Shown here: one piece after another, positions 32,481-41,337 of the stretch
How the letters are laid out: every line of letters begins with the position of its first letter
How positions within the stretch are numbered: the stretch's first letter is position 1
From: Persicitalea sp963716085
GTDB taxonomy: Bacteria > Bacteroidota > Bacteroidia > Cytophagales > Spirosomataceae
Assembly: GCA_963716085.1 (NCBI GenBank)
Contig: OY970288.1
Location: forward strand, 372,001-436,000
Length of the DNA: 64,000 nt
Direction: 5' to 3'
Translations under genes and position numbers: made by a program
The notes under the pieces: generated by a model
Seen by the model: only the letters and a program-made list of their open reading frames with translations
What the model was told of the DNA's origin: nothing
Databases searched by the model: none

Positions 32481-35246
32481 ATGAAAAAACTATTGCGTAG
32501 AAGTTACGGGGGTATCACACTTGTCTTTTTGGTAGTTTCGGCGGTTTTCATCGCGGGTTCTTCCGATTTTAGCAGGGTGGTCACCAGCAATCCCGACTCG
32601 CTGGTGGTTGCCCCTTTCGTAGAACCTGATTTTCCCTTCATTTCCACGTCCATCGACGCGCGTAAGCTGGGTGCGGGCTTCCCCACCGATAACCAAGCGG
32701 CCCGAACATTAGCCATTCGCTTGGGCGACAGCGCCTACGTTTGCTTCGATACCGATCTGCTGCGTTGGTCGGTTGCCTGGACGCGGAAGTTCATGCCGAT
32801 GTCGCTGATGCATCAGGTTTCGTACGATGATTTTTCCAATAAGAATAACAAGCTGGCCACCATCGCCGGCGCGCCCCAAATTGCGACGGGCAGCTACGCC
32901 GGATGGGTGGCACTACAAGACGATTCACCGATTTTCGCGGTACCCGCTCCCAAGAAAGACTGGTTGCCGTTGCCTGCCTTCGAAGCCCGCTGGAACGGCG
33001 TGTACACGCACGGCGATAAAGTGGTCCTGAACTACACTGTCGGGCGGACGTCGATTATGGAAATGCCCGGTAGCGTGGAGTTCAACGGCGGAACGGCCTT
33101 TACCCGCACCTTTAAATTCGGTCGTTCGGCCGAGGCGCTGGGACTAATACTGGCGGAGGTAACGAACGGCACCAAAGTGCAGCAGAACGCAAAGTTTGCG
33201 TACATCTATCAGGGAGCCAATCAGGATACGGTGACGGCGATTGGGCTGGCGGGAAAAAGTACAAAGCTGCTGCAGCCGGATGTTTCGGGCAAGAGCCACC
33301 TGAAAGTTCGCTTTGCGCCCTCCGGTCGGGATGCCGAAGCCACGGTAATGATCTGGAAAGGCCCGGCGCGGCTAATGAAGCAATTCGAGAAAACGTGTAA
33401 GTCCACCCGCTTTGCGTTTCCCGATGTAAAGAAAGGTGGCCCGACTTATTGGAAGGAAGAGGTAAAAACGCGGGGCGTCCTGTCGCCCGACACGGCGGCT
33501 TTCGTCACCGACAAGCTGACGCTTCCCTTGCCGAATCCTTGGAAACGAAACGTTCGGGTGGCGGATGTCTCCTTTTTTAAGAGTGGTCGCGCGGCGGTAA
33601 TCACGTTCGAGGGAGACGTTTGGCTTATCGACGGCATCGACCAAAACCTACAAGATGTCAAGTGGAAACGCTTCGCTTCCGGGTTCCACGAATCCATGAG
33701 CATCGAGGTCGTCGACGATTCGATTTATGTGTTTGGTCGAGAAGGCATTGTGAAGCTGCACGACCTAAACGGGGACGATGTAGCTGATTATTATGAGAAT
33801 TTCTCCAACGTCATGTCGCAATCGCCCGAGGGGCGGGAGTGGGCGGGGGATGTGGTACCCGCACCTGAAGGGGGATTTTATATCGCCAAGGGCGGCAGTC
33901 TGAGCAACGGCCCCGGCGTTACGCCGCAGGTGGCTAAGGGCTTCCGGGCGGGTTCGGTGCACAACGGCACCATCATGCGGGTTTCGCCTGATGGCCGCGA
34001 CGCCGAAGTGATCGCCACCGGATTGCGGGGGCCTTACCTGGGCATGAATCCCAAAACGGGCGTACTCACCGCCTCCGACCAGCAGGGTAATTTCGTGCCT
34101 TCTTCTCCCATTTACGTTGTAAAAAAAGGTGATTACTACGGTGTCAGCCCCACGGTACACCGCACCGACAATCCGCCGATCGCCCCGCCGCTCACTTGGA
34201 TTCCCCACAACGTGGATCAGTCCAGCATCGGACAAGCCTGGGTAACGAGCGATAAAATGGGGCCGCTCAACGGCGATTTGATCCACTTTTCCTACGGTAG
34301 GCCCGGTATGTTTCGGGTGCTGATCGACAGTACTTCACGGGGCATTCAGGGTGGACTTTCCATGATCCACGCCGACTATCCGGCACCCACGTCGAAGGGT
34401 ACGACCCACCCGCAGGACGGTCAACTCTACGTGGCGGGCTTCAATCTGTGGGGTTCCAATTCCAAAGGGTTGAGCGCCCTACTACGGTTGCGCTACACCG
34501 GCAAGCCCAGCTACATGGTCGATCAGTTCGAGGCGGGCAGGCAGGGGATCGTGCTCAGCTTCGATTCCGAACTAGACGCCGCCACCGCCACCAATCCCGA
34601 TAACTACCAACTCAAACGCTACAACTACCTCCGCACCGAGGAGTACGGCTCGGGGCATTACAAGCTGGACGGTTCGACGGGCGAAGAAATAATGTTCGTT
34701 TCGGTGGCCTATCTATCGCCTGACGGTAAAAAAGTTCTGCTTCTGGTACCTGAAATGAAGGAGGTCATGCAAATGGAGGTCGATTTTCGGCTAAAAGCCA
34801 AAGACGGTCATGACTTTGCCGACGAATTTTGGTTTACCATCAATTATCTGGAAGATATCAAAGCCGCCAAGTATGGTTTCGCTGACGTGGACTATCGACT
34901 CCTGACGGCTCGCCGGAATGTGCTGGAAAAGCCCAAAGAGATCGCCTCGGCGGAAAAAGGCAGGGCTATTTTTACCAAAACGGCCTGCGCGGGCTGTCAC
35001 TCGGAGGGCACCCGCACCAAAGGCATGTACGGCCCGGCTTTCCAGGGCCTGTACGGCGCGAAGCGGCCGCTGGAAGACGGCTCCACCGTTGTGGCCGATG
35101 CCGCCTACCTGCGCGAATCGATCCTAAAACCTACCGCTAAAATAGTGAAAGGCTACAACGCCGAAATGCCATCATTTGAGGGAATTCTGTCCGATACAGA
35201 TATTGAGTCGGTGATTTTGTTTGTGAAGTCTTTGGGGGAGAAGTAG
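32481..35246 (+). CDS. Secreted propeller dehydrogenase-like protein with C-terminal cytochrome c (DUF6797-like)
   Basis: 921 aa from ATG 32481, preceded by GGAAGG. An N-terminal hydrophobic segment exports it. The middle resembles the DUF6797/PVC-type proteins that combine a propeller (VADVSFFKSGRAAVITFEGD, YVFGREGIVKLHDLNGD, MRVSPDGRDAEVIATGL) with a later beta domain, and the C-terminal cytochrome c carries CAGCH near residue 835 and a Met-containing KGYNAEMPSF region. It probably oxidises a sugar-type substrate with haem as acceptor. It is not closely similar to the gene at 12349 apart from this plan. The 170 bp upstream hold no recognised feature. Confidence 0.8.
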   Translation: MKKLLRRSYGGITLVFLVVSAVFIAGSSDFSRVVTSNPDSLVVAPFVEPDFPFISTSIDARKLGAGFPTDNQAARTLAIRLGDSAYVCFDTDLLRWSVAWTRKFMPMSLMHQVSYDDFSNKNNKLATIAGAPQIATGSYAGWVALQDDSPIFAVPAPKKDWLPLPAFEARWNGVYTHGDKVVLNYTVGRTSIMEMPGSVEFNGGTAFTRTFKFGRSAEALGLILAEVTNGTKVQQNAKFAYIYQGANQDTVTAIGLAGKSTKLLQPDVSGKSHLKVRFAPSGRDAEATVMIWKGPARLMKQFEKTCKSTRFAFPDVKKGGPTYWKEEVKTRGVLSPDTAAFVTDKLTLPLPNPWKRNVRVADVSFFKSGRAAVITFEGDVWLIDGIDQNLQDVKWKRFASGFHESMSIEVVDDSIYVFGREGIVKLHDLNGDDVADYYENFSNVMSQSPEGREWAGDVVPAPEGGFYIAKGGSLSNGPGVTPQVAKGFRAGSVHNGTIMRVSPDGRDAEVIATGLRGPYLGMNPKTGVLTASDQQGNFVPSSPIYVVKKGDYYGVSPTVHRTDNPPIAPPLTWIPHNVDQSSIGQAWVTSDKMGPLNGDLIHFSYGRPGMFRVLIDSTSRGIQGGLSMIHADYPAPTSKGTTHPQDGQLYVAGFNLWGSNSKGLSALLRLRYTGKPSYMVDQFEAGRQGIVLSFDSELDAATATNPDNYQLKRYNYLRTEEYGSGHYKLDGSTGEEIMFVSVAYLSPDGKKVLLLVPEMKEVMQMEVDFRLKAKDGHDFADEFWFTINYLEDIKAAKYGFADVDYRLLTARRNVLEKPKEIASAEKGRAIFTKTACAGCHSEGTRTKGMYGPAFQGLYGAKRPLEDGSTVVADAAYLRESILKPTAKIVKGYNAEMPSFEGILSDTDIESVILFVKSLGEK

Positions 35247-35258
35247 CGTTGTCTTCAA

Positions 35259-35600
35259 TCAATTCAACGCTTCTACTTTGTCTCTGAAAACCGTTGCGAA
35301 TTTATGCGAATTGCTCAGAACCAATACATTGTTCCAAATTGAATTCAGAATATTGTGAAATTCTCTGATCGAAGCGTTGCCGATCCTAATGTGAATCACC
35401 CGGGGAGGTGGTTGTGTTAGTAGAATGCGATTGGAAAAATCAGCGTCCTTCGTCAAAATTGTCAAGTTTCTGCTTTTTGCGTACCGCCATATCTCGGCGT
35501 CTTCTGCTGTATTCTCAACATTACTTTGATGAATATAATCTTCGCTATTCCAGAGCGAGAAATAGTAAGGCAGATTGATGTCGATGAGGTATTTAGCCAT
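35259..35600 (-). CDS. DUF5615 PIN-like toxin-type protein
   Basis: 113 aa with the PIN-like acidic sites of DUF5615: YLIDINLPYYF (first Asp), EDAEIWRYAKSRNLTILTKDADFSN (central acidic cluster), PRVIHIRIGNA. These proteins are usually the toxin-like partner of a DUF433 protein. The start overlaps the stop of the upstream DUF433 frame by one base (TGATG), so it is the second gene of a two-gene unit. Clearly lower GC than the flanking cytochrome c gene. Confidence 0.82.
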   Translation of the reverse strand: MAKYLIDINLPYYFSLWNSEDYIHQSNVENTAEDAEIWRYAKSRNLTILTKDADFSNRILLTQPPPRVIHIRIGNASIREFHNILNSIWNNVLVLSNSHKFATVFRDKVEALN

Positions 35601-35845
35601 CAGGCCACTTTCTTTATTTCCTGAATTACGTACTGCCGTTCCATCAAATCAATCGCGAAGCGCTGACAAGCACCAATATCCTCTGGTTCGAGCATCGGAT
35701 ATTGGTGCAGAATCTCCTCTCGTGACGACCCGGAGTACAGAAGTTCCAGTATCGTTTGCACTGTGATTCTCATGCCACGGATAATAGGGCGTCCTTTGCA
35801 AATGTGGGGGTTGATTGCGATTCACTCGCTGATGTATGTAGTCAT
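35600..35845 (-). pseudogene. DUF433 antitoxin-type gene with a stop at codon 8
   Basis: From ATG 35845 the frame reads MTTYISE, then TGA (35822-35824), then continues IAINPHICKGRPIIRGMRIT to a stop at 35600. Intact DUF433 proteins carry an Arg at the interrupted position (family pattern YISxRIxxNPxIC), so a single CGA-to-TGA change explains it. The rest of the frame (VQTILELLYSGSS, EEILHQYPMLEPEDIGAC) is conserved and open. Either the antitoxin is inactivated or translation restarts at a non-AUG codon. It directly precedes the intact DUF5615 gene. Confidence 0.75.
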
Positions 35846-35906
35846 ATTAAAAAAAGTGTTTCTCAAATATACGGAGTTTTGGATAGTCACTCCGAATATC
35901 GTCAAA

Positions 35907-36031
35907 TCAGGGATTCAACCGCTCCACGCCCCAATACAACGGATAACTCACGACCAGGAACAGCAGTGCAAACTGTGAACCGAGCAAATCCTGTACTACG
36001 GCCCCGATCAGAAAAGCCACGGGCAAAATCA
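35907..36031 (-). pseudogene. 3' fragment of an amino-acid permease gene
   Basis: The last 40 or so codons of an APC permease: ILPVAFLIGAVVQDLLGSQ, then FALLFLVVSYPLYWGVERLNP and stop. This closely matches the C terminus of the full permease at 38887 (SVAFLVGAVVQDLSSSQ, FALLFLVVSYPLYLGVKRLNS) in protein and, at roughly four of five bases, DNA. It starts exactly where the S9 peptidase ends; the peptidase TGA (36029-36031) lies in the junction. No start codon or remaining upstream part. Confidence 0.85.
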
Positions 36032-38134
36032 CTCCTTCAATTCTCGCACAAAGAAATCCGCCGCCGCCTGATACACTCTGACGGCATTCGACCACTTCAT
36101 CCAGTGGTGGGTGTCGTCCACGATCATCAAAGTTTCGTAACGCACGCCCTGTTTTTCCAGACGAGCGATCAGGTCGGTGCTCTGGTTGAAGCGCACATTG
36201 CGGTCGTCGTCGCCGTGAATGATCAGCACGGGCGACTTCCAGGTGGCCAGTTGCGACACCGGAGACGAAAACCAGGCCGTTTCGATGGCTTTTTCGTAGT
36301 CGGGTGCTTTCTCGTACTTGTCACTGTACTGCATCGTAATCCGGTCGGAGCCGTCCCAATCATGAACGCCGTGAATATCGACGCCCGCCGCGAACAGGTC
36401 TGAGTCTTTGGCCAGCGCCATCGCGGTTAGGAATCCACCATACGAGCCGCCGTACACGCCAATTTTTTTGCCATCCACAAAGTTTTGCTTCCGCAGCCAT
36501 TCTCCGGCGGCCTTGATGTCCAGGTACTCGGCCGCACCCCGGCTGCCGCTGTTGGGCGCATTCTGGAAATCGTAGCCGTAGCCAATGCCCAGGCGGTAGT
36601 TGACCGACAGCACCACAAAGCCCAGACTCACCAAATACTGGTTGGCGGCGTAGGCGTTGGAATAATAATCGGAATAATGCCAGCCCAGCAGCATTTGCCG
36701 GGAAGGGCCGCCGTGGATGTACACAATGGCGGGCTTTTGGGCCGCGCCGCCCACGGGTTCAAACAAATCGGCATGAACCAATACGCCGTCTGCTGCCTGG
36801 AAGGTGACGGATTTGGGCGTGACTACTTTATCTTTAGGAAAATCGGCGGGGAGAAGCTTTTCTCCCAACAGTTTTATTTTACCACTATCATTGCCGCTCA
36901 AATCCATAATGGCGGGAAAAGGCGGTCGCTGGGCGGTGGCGCTGATGAGGGCCACTTTCGTCCCGCCATCGGTCAAGACGGGCGTCCACTCCAGCCCGTC
37001 ACCGGGCGTCAGCACCCGCATGTCGGCTTTGTCGACACTGACAGTGACCACGTGTCGGCGCTCTGGGTCGAACGGGTCAGGGCCGGTGTTGGCGCTGAAT
37101 ACCAGTTGTTTCTTGTCGGGGCTCAGCGAAATATGCTCGCACATGAAGTTGCCGGGCGTCAGCAACAGCGGGGTTCCGCCACTGGCTGGTAGCGAATACA
37201 GATGCGGCCAGCCGTCGGCGTATGATACAAAAACAATCCGGTCGCCCGCTGCCCAGTGCAGGTTAGTGCCGCCCTGGGTGTAGGGTACCGAACCGCGCAA
37301 TGTTCGCGGGGCTGTCCAGATGCGCGTAGCGGTGCCCGTCTCCACATCGGCCGTGTATAGGCTCCAAGGCCGGTGTTGGTCGATGAGCATCGAATCCGGG
37401 GCACCGCCCGAACCCGGCATCCTGACAAAAACGATTTTCTTCCCATCCGGCGACCAGCGGGGCGAGGCATCCCGGCTGAACGAGGGAGCGATCCACTGGA
37501 TAGGGGTAGAGGCATCAGTATAAATGCCAATGAGGGAATGGTCGCCCCGGTAGGAGACAAAAAGCAGCGACGCACCATCGGGACTCCAAGCCAGCGAACC
37601 GACGGTTCCTCTGGTTTTAAACAGGTTTTTCGCCGAATCCAGCCGAGCGATGGGCGCAGCCCACACCTGCCCGTCCTTGACGAAGGCCACCCGCTTGCTA
37701 TCGGGAGAAATGACCGGATCATCCCCGCCGACAAAATGCTTTTCTGCCCCGCCAGCGTACGGAATGCTAGTTATCTTCACCTCCGAAGCAAAAGGATCCG
37801 CCGCCGGATTTACGGGCATCCGGTCGTCCCAGTTGCTGCCGTGATCGCCGCCCCGCACGAAAACTACCCACCGACCGTCTTTCGAGATGGACAGACTCGA
37901 AATTTCCTGCCCATCGTCACGGGTGTAGTCGGTGAGTTTTCGCGGTGTGTAGTTGGGCCCATCGGCGACGTACACGTTGCGATGGCCTTGCTCGTCCAGC
38001 GCCCAGGCAAGCTTTGAACTCGACCCGGTGGCGGTCAATTCAGTGGGGAAAGGGTATTTTTTGAAGGCTGCGAGCGGCGTATTCTGCGCGATGACCTGGA
38101 AGGGTATGAGCAGCAGCAGTAAGAGTTTTGTCAT
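36029..38134 (-). CDS. S9 family peptidase (prolyl oligopeptidase/DPP4-like)
   Basis: 701 aa from ATG 38134 (MTKLLLLLLIPFQVIAQN, a clean signal peptide); the frame is open to 38212 but that part is not needed. An N-terminal TolB/WD40-like propeller (repeated SPDGxxLLFVS and SPDSKRVAFVKDG) gates a C-terminal alpha/beta hydrolase with GGSYGGF (Ser near residue 563), GDDDRNVRF (Asp near 640) and DDTHHWM (His near 676). It should cleave short peptides, often after Pro or Ala, in the periplasm. Its stop abuts a permease gene fragment, a recombination junction. Confidence 0.9.
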   Translation of the reverse strand: MTKLLLLLLIPFQVIAQNTPLAAFKKYPFPTELTATGSSSKLAWALDEQGHRNVYVADGPNYTPRKLTDYTRDDGQEISSLSISKDGRWVVFVRGGDHGSNWDDRMPVNPAADPFASEVKITSIPYAGGAEKHFVGGDDPVISPDSKRVAFVKDGQVWAAPIARLDSAKNLFKTRGTVGSLAWSPDGASLLFVSYRGDHSLIGIYTDASTPIQWIAPSFSRDASPRWSPDGKKIVFVRMPGSGGAPDSMLIDQHRPWSLYTADVETGTATRIWTAPRTLRGSVPYTQGGTNLHWAAGDRIVFVSYADGWPHLYSLPASGGTPLLLTPGNFMCEHISLSPDKKQLVFSANTGPDPFDPERRHVVTVSVDKADMRVLTPGDGLEWTPVLTDGGTKVALISATAQRPPFPAIMDLSGNDSGKIKLLGEKLLPADFPKDKVVTPKSVTFQAADGVLVHADLFEPVGGAAQKPAIVYIHGGPSRQMLLGWHYSDYYSNAYAANQYLVSLGFVVLSVNYRLGIGYGYDFQNAPNSGSRGAAEYLDIKAAGEWLRKQNFVDGKKIGVYGGSYGGFLTAMALAKDSDLFAAGVDIHGVHDWDGSDRITMQYSDKYEKAPDYEKAIETAWFSSPVSQLATWKSPVLIIHGDDDRNVRFNQSTDLIARLEKQGVRYETLMIVDDTHHWMKWSNAVRVYQAAADFFVRELKE

Positions 38135-38205
38135 TTGAGCGATGGTTGTTTGTGAATGATGATCTGCCTGGATGCGGAGAACTGTCCGTATTTTATATCT
38201 ATTGA

Positions 38206-38604
38206 TCACCAAAGCACTTTCAAGCCCTCACTCTCGTACTTTTTCACCAATTCGTCTTTGCTTATCAAAGTATAATCCGATAGCAAGGATTGCCAGATCA
38301 GCATCCGGTCGAATGGGTCGCGATGGTGGGTCGCGCTTAGTTTATGGAAAGTAGAAGTCGCTTTGATGTCTAGCTCGATAACTTTGAATCCAGTGTCAGC
38401 AGCTGCTCCAACGAAATCTTCGGGAGAAAGACCTTCCAATTGCAGTTTTCCTAAGGCATATTTCAAAGAAAGCTCCCAAAAACTCACCACACTTACCAAA
38501 ACATCTTGTTTGGCATCCTGAAGAACTGACTTCACTTTTGGGGATAACTTATTAGGAGTCAATGCCGACCACACCAGCGAATGAGTATCCAGCAGATAGC
38601 TCAT
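38206..38604 (-). CDS. VapC-like PIN domain toxin
   Basis: 132 aa PIN ribonuclease: YLLDTHSLVWSA (first Asp), VSVVSFWELSLKYALGKL (Glu), HHRDPFDRMLIWQSLL (Asp pair) and a last acidic YTLISKDELVKKY. Probably cleaves RNA when freed from its antitoxin. The start overlaps the antitoxin stop by 4 nt. It lies between the S9 peptidase and permease genes and is AT-richer than both. Confidence 0.88.
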   Translation of the reverse strand: MSYLLDTHSLVWSALTPNKLSPKVKSVLQDAKQDVLVSVVSFWELSLKYALGKLQLEGLSPEDFVGAAADTGFKVIELDIKATSTFHKLSATHHRDPFDRMLIWQSLLSDYTLISKDELVKKYESEGLKVLW

Positions 38605-38837
38605 AAGCCGAGGAATTCTTCTTCTGTCATTTTGAAGTCACTCGCAAAGACCGCTTTTCCTTTCCCTTGCAAGATTCCCAATTTTCGTGGCTCTGGCTTA
38701 CGGTTGGGTTTGGGAACGAGGTAGGCAATAACCTCCCTCTTTTTTCCGAAAGCAACCGCTATTTCTTCTCCAGCTTGCACATCCTTGATTATCTGGGAGA
38801 ACTGTGCTTTCAGTTCTCCGACAGTTAGTGTTTTCAT
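38601..38837 (-). CDS. Phd/YefM-like antitoxin of the VapC pair
   Basis: 78 aa. The N-terminal Phd/YefM fold is visible (VGELKAQFSQIIKDVQAGEEIAV, then KKREVIAYLVPK), which binds operator DNA; the C-terminal tail (GKAVFASDFKMTEEEFLGL) is the typical toxin-binding segment. Coupled to the toxin by a 4-nt overlap. A palindrome 28 nt upstream of the start is a candidate operator for autoregulation. Confidence 0.85.
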   Translation of the reverse strand: MKTLTVGELKAQFSQIIKDVQAGEEIAVAFGKKREVIAYLVPKPNRKPEPRKLGILQGKGKAVFASDFKMTEEEFLGL

Positions 38838-38864
38838 AACGTTTTTTCAGAAAGTTAATACTTA

Positions 38865-38881
38865 CTTGACAAGTTGTCAAG
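38865..38881 (-). promoter_or_regulatory. Candidate operator of the antitoxin-toxin pair
   Basis: CTTGACA-AGT-TGTCAAG, a perfect 7-bp inverted repeat with a 3-nt centre, 28 nt upstream of the antitoxin start. A weak -7-like TAACTTTC lies between it and the gene on the minus strand. Position and symmetry fit autorepression by the antitoxin. Confidence 0.5.
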
Positions 38882-38886
38882 AAAAT

Positions 38887-40221
38887 CTAAGAGTTCAGCC
38901 GCTTCACCCCCAAATACAGCGGATAACTCACCACCAAAAACAGGAGCGCGAACTGCGAACTGGATAAATCCTGCACCACGGCCCCAACCAGAAACGCCAC
39001 GGATAAAATCAGCATCACGATCGGCAGTAGCGGGTACGCGGGTACCTTCCAGGGGCGCGGCAAGTCCGGCTCCTTGCGACGCAGGGCCAGCAACGAGGCA
39101 AAGCCCGACGTGTAGCCCAGCACGAAGAAAAACGTGGCAATGTCCGAGAGTTTTTCGCAAGCTTCTTTCCCAATCAGAATCAGCGTAATGGCCAGTCCCG
39201 CCGTGACCAGCATGGCGAAAGAAGGCGTACCACCCGCGTTGACGCGCGTCCCGGCGGGCAGGAAAAGCCCGTCGCGGCTCATGGAATACAACACGCGAGG
39301 ATTAAACATCAACTGCGCGTTGACAATGCCCAGAATCGAAACCATCAGAAACAGCGTCACGAATTTGCCCGAACGCTCCCCAAAAATAAGCCGTACGGCA
39401 TCGGCGGCGGCCAGTTTGGAACCCGCCAGTTCGTCCATCGGCAGGATGTAGAGGATGGCCAGATTGACGAGCAGGTAGATGACGATAATCAGGCTCACGC
39501 CGCCGATCATCGAGCGCGGCAGGTTGCGGGTCGGGTCACGGTCTTCCTCGGCGAAGTAGGCGGCGGTGTGCCAGCCGTCGTAGGTGTAGAAAATGGCTTG
39601 TAGCGAAAAGATCACCGGGCCGAGCCAACTGCCCGATTCGGCGATACGGCTGGTAGTGGCCGTCATTTGCTCGGCGGTAACTTCCTGCCCATAGAGATAG
39701 CAAAATGCCACGAACGCAAACAAGCCCACGGCTTTGACAAAACTCATCACGTTCTGAAACTGGCTCGCCAGCGCCAGCCCGATCCAGTGCAACGCGGCCA
39801 AAGTCGCCAGCATCGCCACGGCCAGGTACGGCTCGTAACCCAGCAACGACGGCAGCAGCAAGGCCAGGTACTCGCTCATGGTGTACACCCCAAAACCCAG
39901 TGCGGCGCAGGTGCCTAGCCAACTGTTGATACCCACCACAAAGCCCGCGTAATCGCCAAAGGCCCGCTGCGCGTATACGTACCAGGCCCCCGCGCGGGGC
40001 ACCGAAGTACCCAACTCAATGGTGCAAAGCGTCCCCAGCAAAGCGTACAGACTCACCGCCGCCCACAGGCCCATGATGAGCCAGGGATCACCGAGTTGCT
40101 CAGCGATGGGGCCGGGCTTGCGCAGGATGCCGGTGCCGATGGTGCCGCCGATGGTGACGGCAATGCCGAAGCCGACGCCCAGGATTTTGAGTAGTTCGTG
40201 GCGGGGAGCGGTTTTTTGCAT
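38887..40221 (-). CDS. APC family amino-acid permease
   Basis: 444 aa, about 12 transmembrane helices. The APC signature is at the start (GVGFGIAVTIGGTIGTGILRKPG, unwound helix 1 that binds the substrate), followed by IFYTYDGWHTAAYFAEEDRDP (helix 6) and PRVLYSMSRDGLFLP. Imports an amino acid with protons or by exchange; specificity unknown. The 3' end has a degraded duplicate at 35907-36031. A 174-bp AT-rich gap to the Rpn-like gene holds a possible decayed heptamer copy near 40329-40350. Confidence 0.9.
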   Translation of the reverse strand: MQKTAPRHELLKILGVGFGIAVTIGGTIGTGILRKPGPIAEQLGDPWLIMGLWAAVSLYALLGTLCTIELGTSVPRAGAWYVYAQRAFGDYAGFVVGINSWLGTCAALGFGVYTMSEYLALLLPSLLGYEPYLAVAMLATLAALHWIGLALASQFQNVMSFVKAVGLFAFVAFCYLYGQEVTAEQMTATTSRIAESGSWLGPVIFSLQAIFYTYDGWHTAAYFAEEDRDPTRNLPRSMIGGVSLIIVIYLLVNLAILYILPMDELAGSKLAAADAVRLIFGERSGKFVTLFLMVSILGIVNAQLMFNPRVLYSMSRDGLFLPAGTRVNAGGTPSFAMLVTAGLAITLILIGKEACEKLSDIATFFFVLGYTSGFASLLALRRKEPDLPRPWKVPAYPLLPIVMLILSVAFLVGAVVQDLSSSQFALLFLVVSYPLYLGVKRLNS

Positions 40222-40395
40222 GGAGGAGGATTGAGGGGAATTTTTTTTGTGAAAGTAGGGAAAGTTTAGAAATTGGGGGTAGTAGGGGGTTAGATTCTGT
40301 GCGTATATTGCATTAAATTGAGAGCGATAAGGCTTATAAGCTGTAAACCAGCCAAATTTTAGTTGCTCAATGAAGTGTCAGAAAAATATTGAGAT

Positions 40396-41265
40396 ATGAG
40401 CAAGAAACTAATTCGCTTCGATTGGGCCGTCAAAAAACTACTTCGCAACAAAGCTAATTTTGTTGTGTTGGAGGGCTTTTTATCTGAACTCCTGTTTGAC
40501 GATATTAAAATCAAACAGATCCTGGAAAGTGAAGGCAACCAGCAAACCGACGAGGACAAGTATAACCGGGTGGATATTCTGATCCAAAATTCTAGAAATG
40601 AGTTGGTCATTATAGAAATTCAGAACACTTATGAAATTGACTACTTTCATAGAATGGCCTACGGGGTATCAAAGGCGCTTTCAGAAAATCTGAGCTTGGG
40701 GCAAAATTATTCGGAAGTAAAGAAAATCATTTCTGTTAATATTGTCTATTTTAACCTGGGGCAGGGTGAAGACTATATTTACAGAGGAACGACCAATTTT
40801 GAGGGCTTGCACCAAAAGGATACTTTGCAACTTTCTGACAAACAGAAACTGACTTTTGCCAAACAAAATATATCGGACATTTTTCCCGAGTACTATATCA
40901 TCAAAGTCAATCAATTCAACGATATTGCTAAGGACGGCCTGGATGAGTGGATCTACTTTTTGAAAAATAGCGAAGTCAGAGACGAGTTCAAGGCAAAAGG
41001 TTTGGCCGAGGCGAAGGAGATATTGGACATTATGCGTCTAGGCAAGGAAGCTCAATATGGCTATAACCGCTATCTAGACTCTTTGCATCTGAAAGCAAGT
41101 GAAATATTTACTTTAAAGGAGGAGGCGGAAGAAAAACTGCGGCAAGCGACTGGACTTGCCATCGCAAAAAAGCTTATTAAGCGCAGCTTGACGAATGAGG
41201 AGATAGCGGAAGATACAGGGCTGACGGTTGAGGAAGTGGAACGGATTCGTGGTGAGAAAGGATGA
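40396..41265 (+). CDS. Rpn family PD-(D/E)xK nuclease/putative transposase-like protein
   Basis: 289 aa. Typical Rpn/PDDEXK_2 start (IRFDWAVKKLLRNKANFVVLEGFLSELL), then the nuclease core NRVDILIQNSRNELVIIEIQNT (D...ExQ) and YFHRMAYGVSKAL. The C-terminal part is helical and ends in a helix-turn-helix-like SLTNEEIAEDTGLTVEEVERI. Rpn proteins cut DNA and promote RecA-independent recombination. Low GC and isolated position suggest a mobile gene. Confidence 0.85.
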   Translation: MSKKLIRFDWAVKKLLRNKANFVVLEGFLSELLFDDIKIKQILESEGNQQTDEDKYNRVDILIQNSRNELVIIEIQNTYEIDYFHRMAYGVSKALSENLSLGQNYSEVKKIISVNIVYFNLGQGEDYIYRGTTNFEGLHQKDTLQLSDKQKLTFAKQNISDIFPEYYIIKVNQFNDIAKDGLDEWIYFLKNSEVRDEFKAKGLAEAKEILDIMRLGKEAQYGYNRYLDSLHLKASEIFTLKEEAEEKLRQATGLAIAKKLIKRSLTNEEIAEDTGLTVEEVERIRGEKG

Positions 41266-41337
41266 ACGTATCCTCAGGATTATCCTCACAAAAAAAGCGG
41301 AGAGAACACAACTTTTCAAAAGAAAAACGACAACACC

